Source: Acinetobacter sp. ANC 7912
GTDB lineage: Bacteria > Pseudomonadota > Gammaproteobacteria > Pseudomonadales > Moraxellaceae
Reading direction: 5' to 3'
Length of the DNA stretch: 64,000 nucleotides
Assembly (NCBI RefSeq): GCF_039862785.1
Contig: NZ_CP156795.1
Coordinates: 2,790,001-2,854,000 of the forward strand
Shown here: piece by piece, positions 63,456 through 64,000 of the stretch
How the letters are laid out: each line of letters begins with the position of its first letter
How positions within the stretch are numbered: the first letter of the stretch is position 1
Position numbers and translations under genes: made by a program
Notes under the pieces: generated by a model
Database searches by the model: none
Told to the model about the DNA's origin: nothing
What the model saw: only the letters and a program-made list of their open reading frames with translations

Positions 63456-63845
63456 ATGGAACATAAACGAGAACAACGAGTTAAACGTACACAACGTGAC
63501 TATAGCTTTGCCTTTAAAATGATGGTGGTACATGAAGTAGAAAAAGGGCAAATTACTTATAAGCAAGCTCAGGCAAAATATGGTATTCAAGGAAGATCAA
63601 CTGTGCTGGTATGGTTACGCAAGCACGGACAACAGGACTGGACTTCGAATATGCCGACTTCTTCTAAACGCCAATTGACACCCCAACAACGAATCCGCCA
63701 ATTAGAAAAGCAGTTAGCCGCAGAAAAGCTTAAAACTGAATTTATTCAGGATGTGATTTATCACATTGATAAAGAATGTGGGACTGATCTTGGAAAAAAG
63801 TATACCGAGCACGTTTCAAAGATTGGCAAAGCCAAAGAAGACTAA
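63456..63845 (+). CDS. IS3-family transposase OrfA
   Basis: A 129-residue helix-turn-helix protein (FAFKMMVVHEVEKGQITYKQAQAKYGI, then GRSTVLVWLRKHG) with a C-terminal leucine-zipper-like helix (RIRQLEKQLAAEKLKTEFIQDVI), the standard OrfA layout. AAAAAAG at 63794-63800 lies near its 3' end and would allow a -1 shift into orfB to make the OrfAB transposase. Confidence 0.9.
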   Translation: MEHKREQRVKRTQRDYSFAFKMMVVHEVEKGQITYKQAQAKYGIQGRSTVLVWLRKHGQQDWTSNMPTSSKRQLTPQQRIRQLEKQLAAEKLKTEFIQDVIYHIDKECGTDLGKKYTEHVSKIGKAKED

Positions 63846-64000
63846 GCGTTTCACGTTATTGTCAGTGGTTGGGAATCACCCGACAAGCTTATTATCAAGC
63901 AGAAAAACGTGCTCAAATGACTGCACAAGCAACTGAACAAATACTTGAGTTGGTTATGGAATATCGCTGTCTCATGCCAAGTATCGGAACACGTAAGCTG
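63800..64000 (+). CDS. IS3-family transposase OrfB, N-terminal part
   Basis: Open in the -1 frame relative to orfA from the A6G site to the window end. It reads LSVSRYCQWLGITRQAYYQ and ends MEYRCLMPSIGTRKL, the typical OrfB N-terminal helix-turn-helix_21 region. The DDE domain lies beyond the window. An independent start is unlikely; it is probably made as an OrfAB fusion. Confidence 0.82.

Larger units (their letters stand above)
63410..64000 (+). mobile_element. IS3-family insertion sequence, cut by window end
   Basis: It starts near 63410-63413 (TGATGTCCCGTCCTG), judged from the usual TG end of IS3 elements; the matching right end is outside the window. It holds orfA and the first part of orfB in the -1 frame, with an A6G slippery site. 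It sits directly behind the DUF4442 terminator. Confidence 0.8.

Noticed and set aside
1..64000. Search for CRISPR arrays, tRNA, rRNA and prophage
   Set aside because: No regularly spaced repeats, cloverleaf-type sequences, ribosomal RNA or phage structural genes were seen by eye.

Overview
The window is a chromosomal stretch of a gammaproteobacterium, almost certainly an Acinetobacter. Reasons: moderate coding GC with very AT-rich intergenic DNA; a two-domain polyphosphate:AMP phosphotransferase of the type described from Acinetobacter johnsonii; type II secretion genes scattered as a lone gspF-gspG pair; several Acinetobacter-type small hypothetical proteins; and four insertion sequences of different families. 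I see no prophage, CRISPR array, tRNA, rRNA or resistance island. Most of the content is housekeeping core.

Layout. 0-3.6 kb (minus): ferrochelatase hemH (cut by the window edge), a DUF4062 protein, glutamate racemase murI and a DUF1285 protein. 3.8-5.5 kb: ETF-ubiquinone oxidoreductase, followed by an IS30 element (5651-6722). 6.7-9.6 kb: tusA (minus), then corC-lnt. 9.6-12.1 kb: a composite palindromic repeat, a small membrane protein, gspG and gspF. 12.3-17.3 kb (plus): priA, a CPA2/Kef-type antiporter and hslO. An IS4 element (17378-18768) has split the hslO terminator. 18.9-21.5 kb: two DUF2147 paralogues, an orphan CbpM-like protein and a YdcH protein. 21.6-24.3 kb (minus): rpsO-pnp. 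24.6-25.1 kb: gene-free, with two related minus-strand terminator units that look like small RNAs. 25.2-34.8 kb (minus): recC-recB-recD. 35-37.9 kb: a DUF697-like protein, the polyP:AMP phosphotransferase and a FFLEELY-type protein. An IS5 element (38079-38961) has its transposase split at an A9 run. 39.1-43.2 kb: a small hypothetical protein, then the ubiquinone genes ubiE-ubiJ-ubiB. 43.3-47.2 kb: a patatin-like lipase, a small membrane protein and tex (minus). 47.5-51.7 kb: ompR, envZ and an acetyl/succinyl-CoA transferase. 51.8-52.2 kb: a pseudogene carrying two in-frame stops. 52.4-56.9 kb: a FrnE-type DsbA protein, dodecin, a tiny secreted peptide, an unrecognised two-gene unit and an outer-membrane beta-barrel protein. 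57-62.7 kb (minus): htpG, an LprI-like protein, ompW, a YuiF-type Na+/H+ antiporter and an alpha/beta hydrolase. 62.9-63.4 kb: a DUF4442 thioesterase. The window ends inside an IS3 element.

How it works together. RecBCD handles double-strand break repair and degradation of foreign linear DNA, and PriA restarts forks. ubiEJB makes ubiquinone, which EtfD reduces. corC-lnt matures envelope lipoproteins, and OmpR-EnvZ, OmpW and the beta-barrel protein belong to envelope homeostasis. HtpG, Hsp33 and the CbpM-like protein are stress or chaperone functions. The least explained parts are the tandem sRNA-like units, the 54.1-55.7 kb two-gene unit and several long inverted repeats. All four insertion sequences sit at or just downstream of gene-end terminators.
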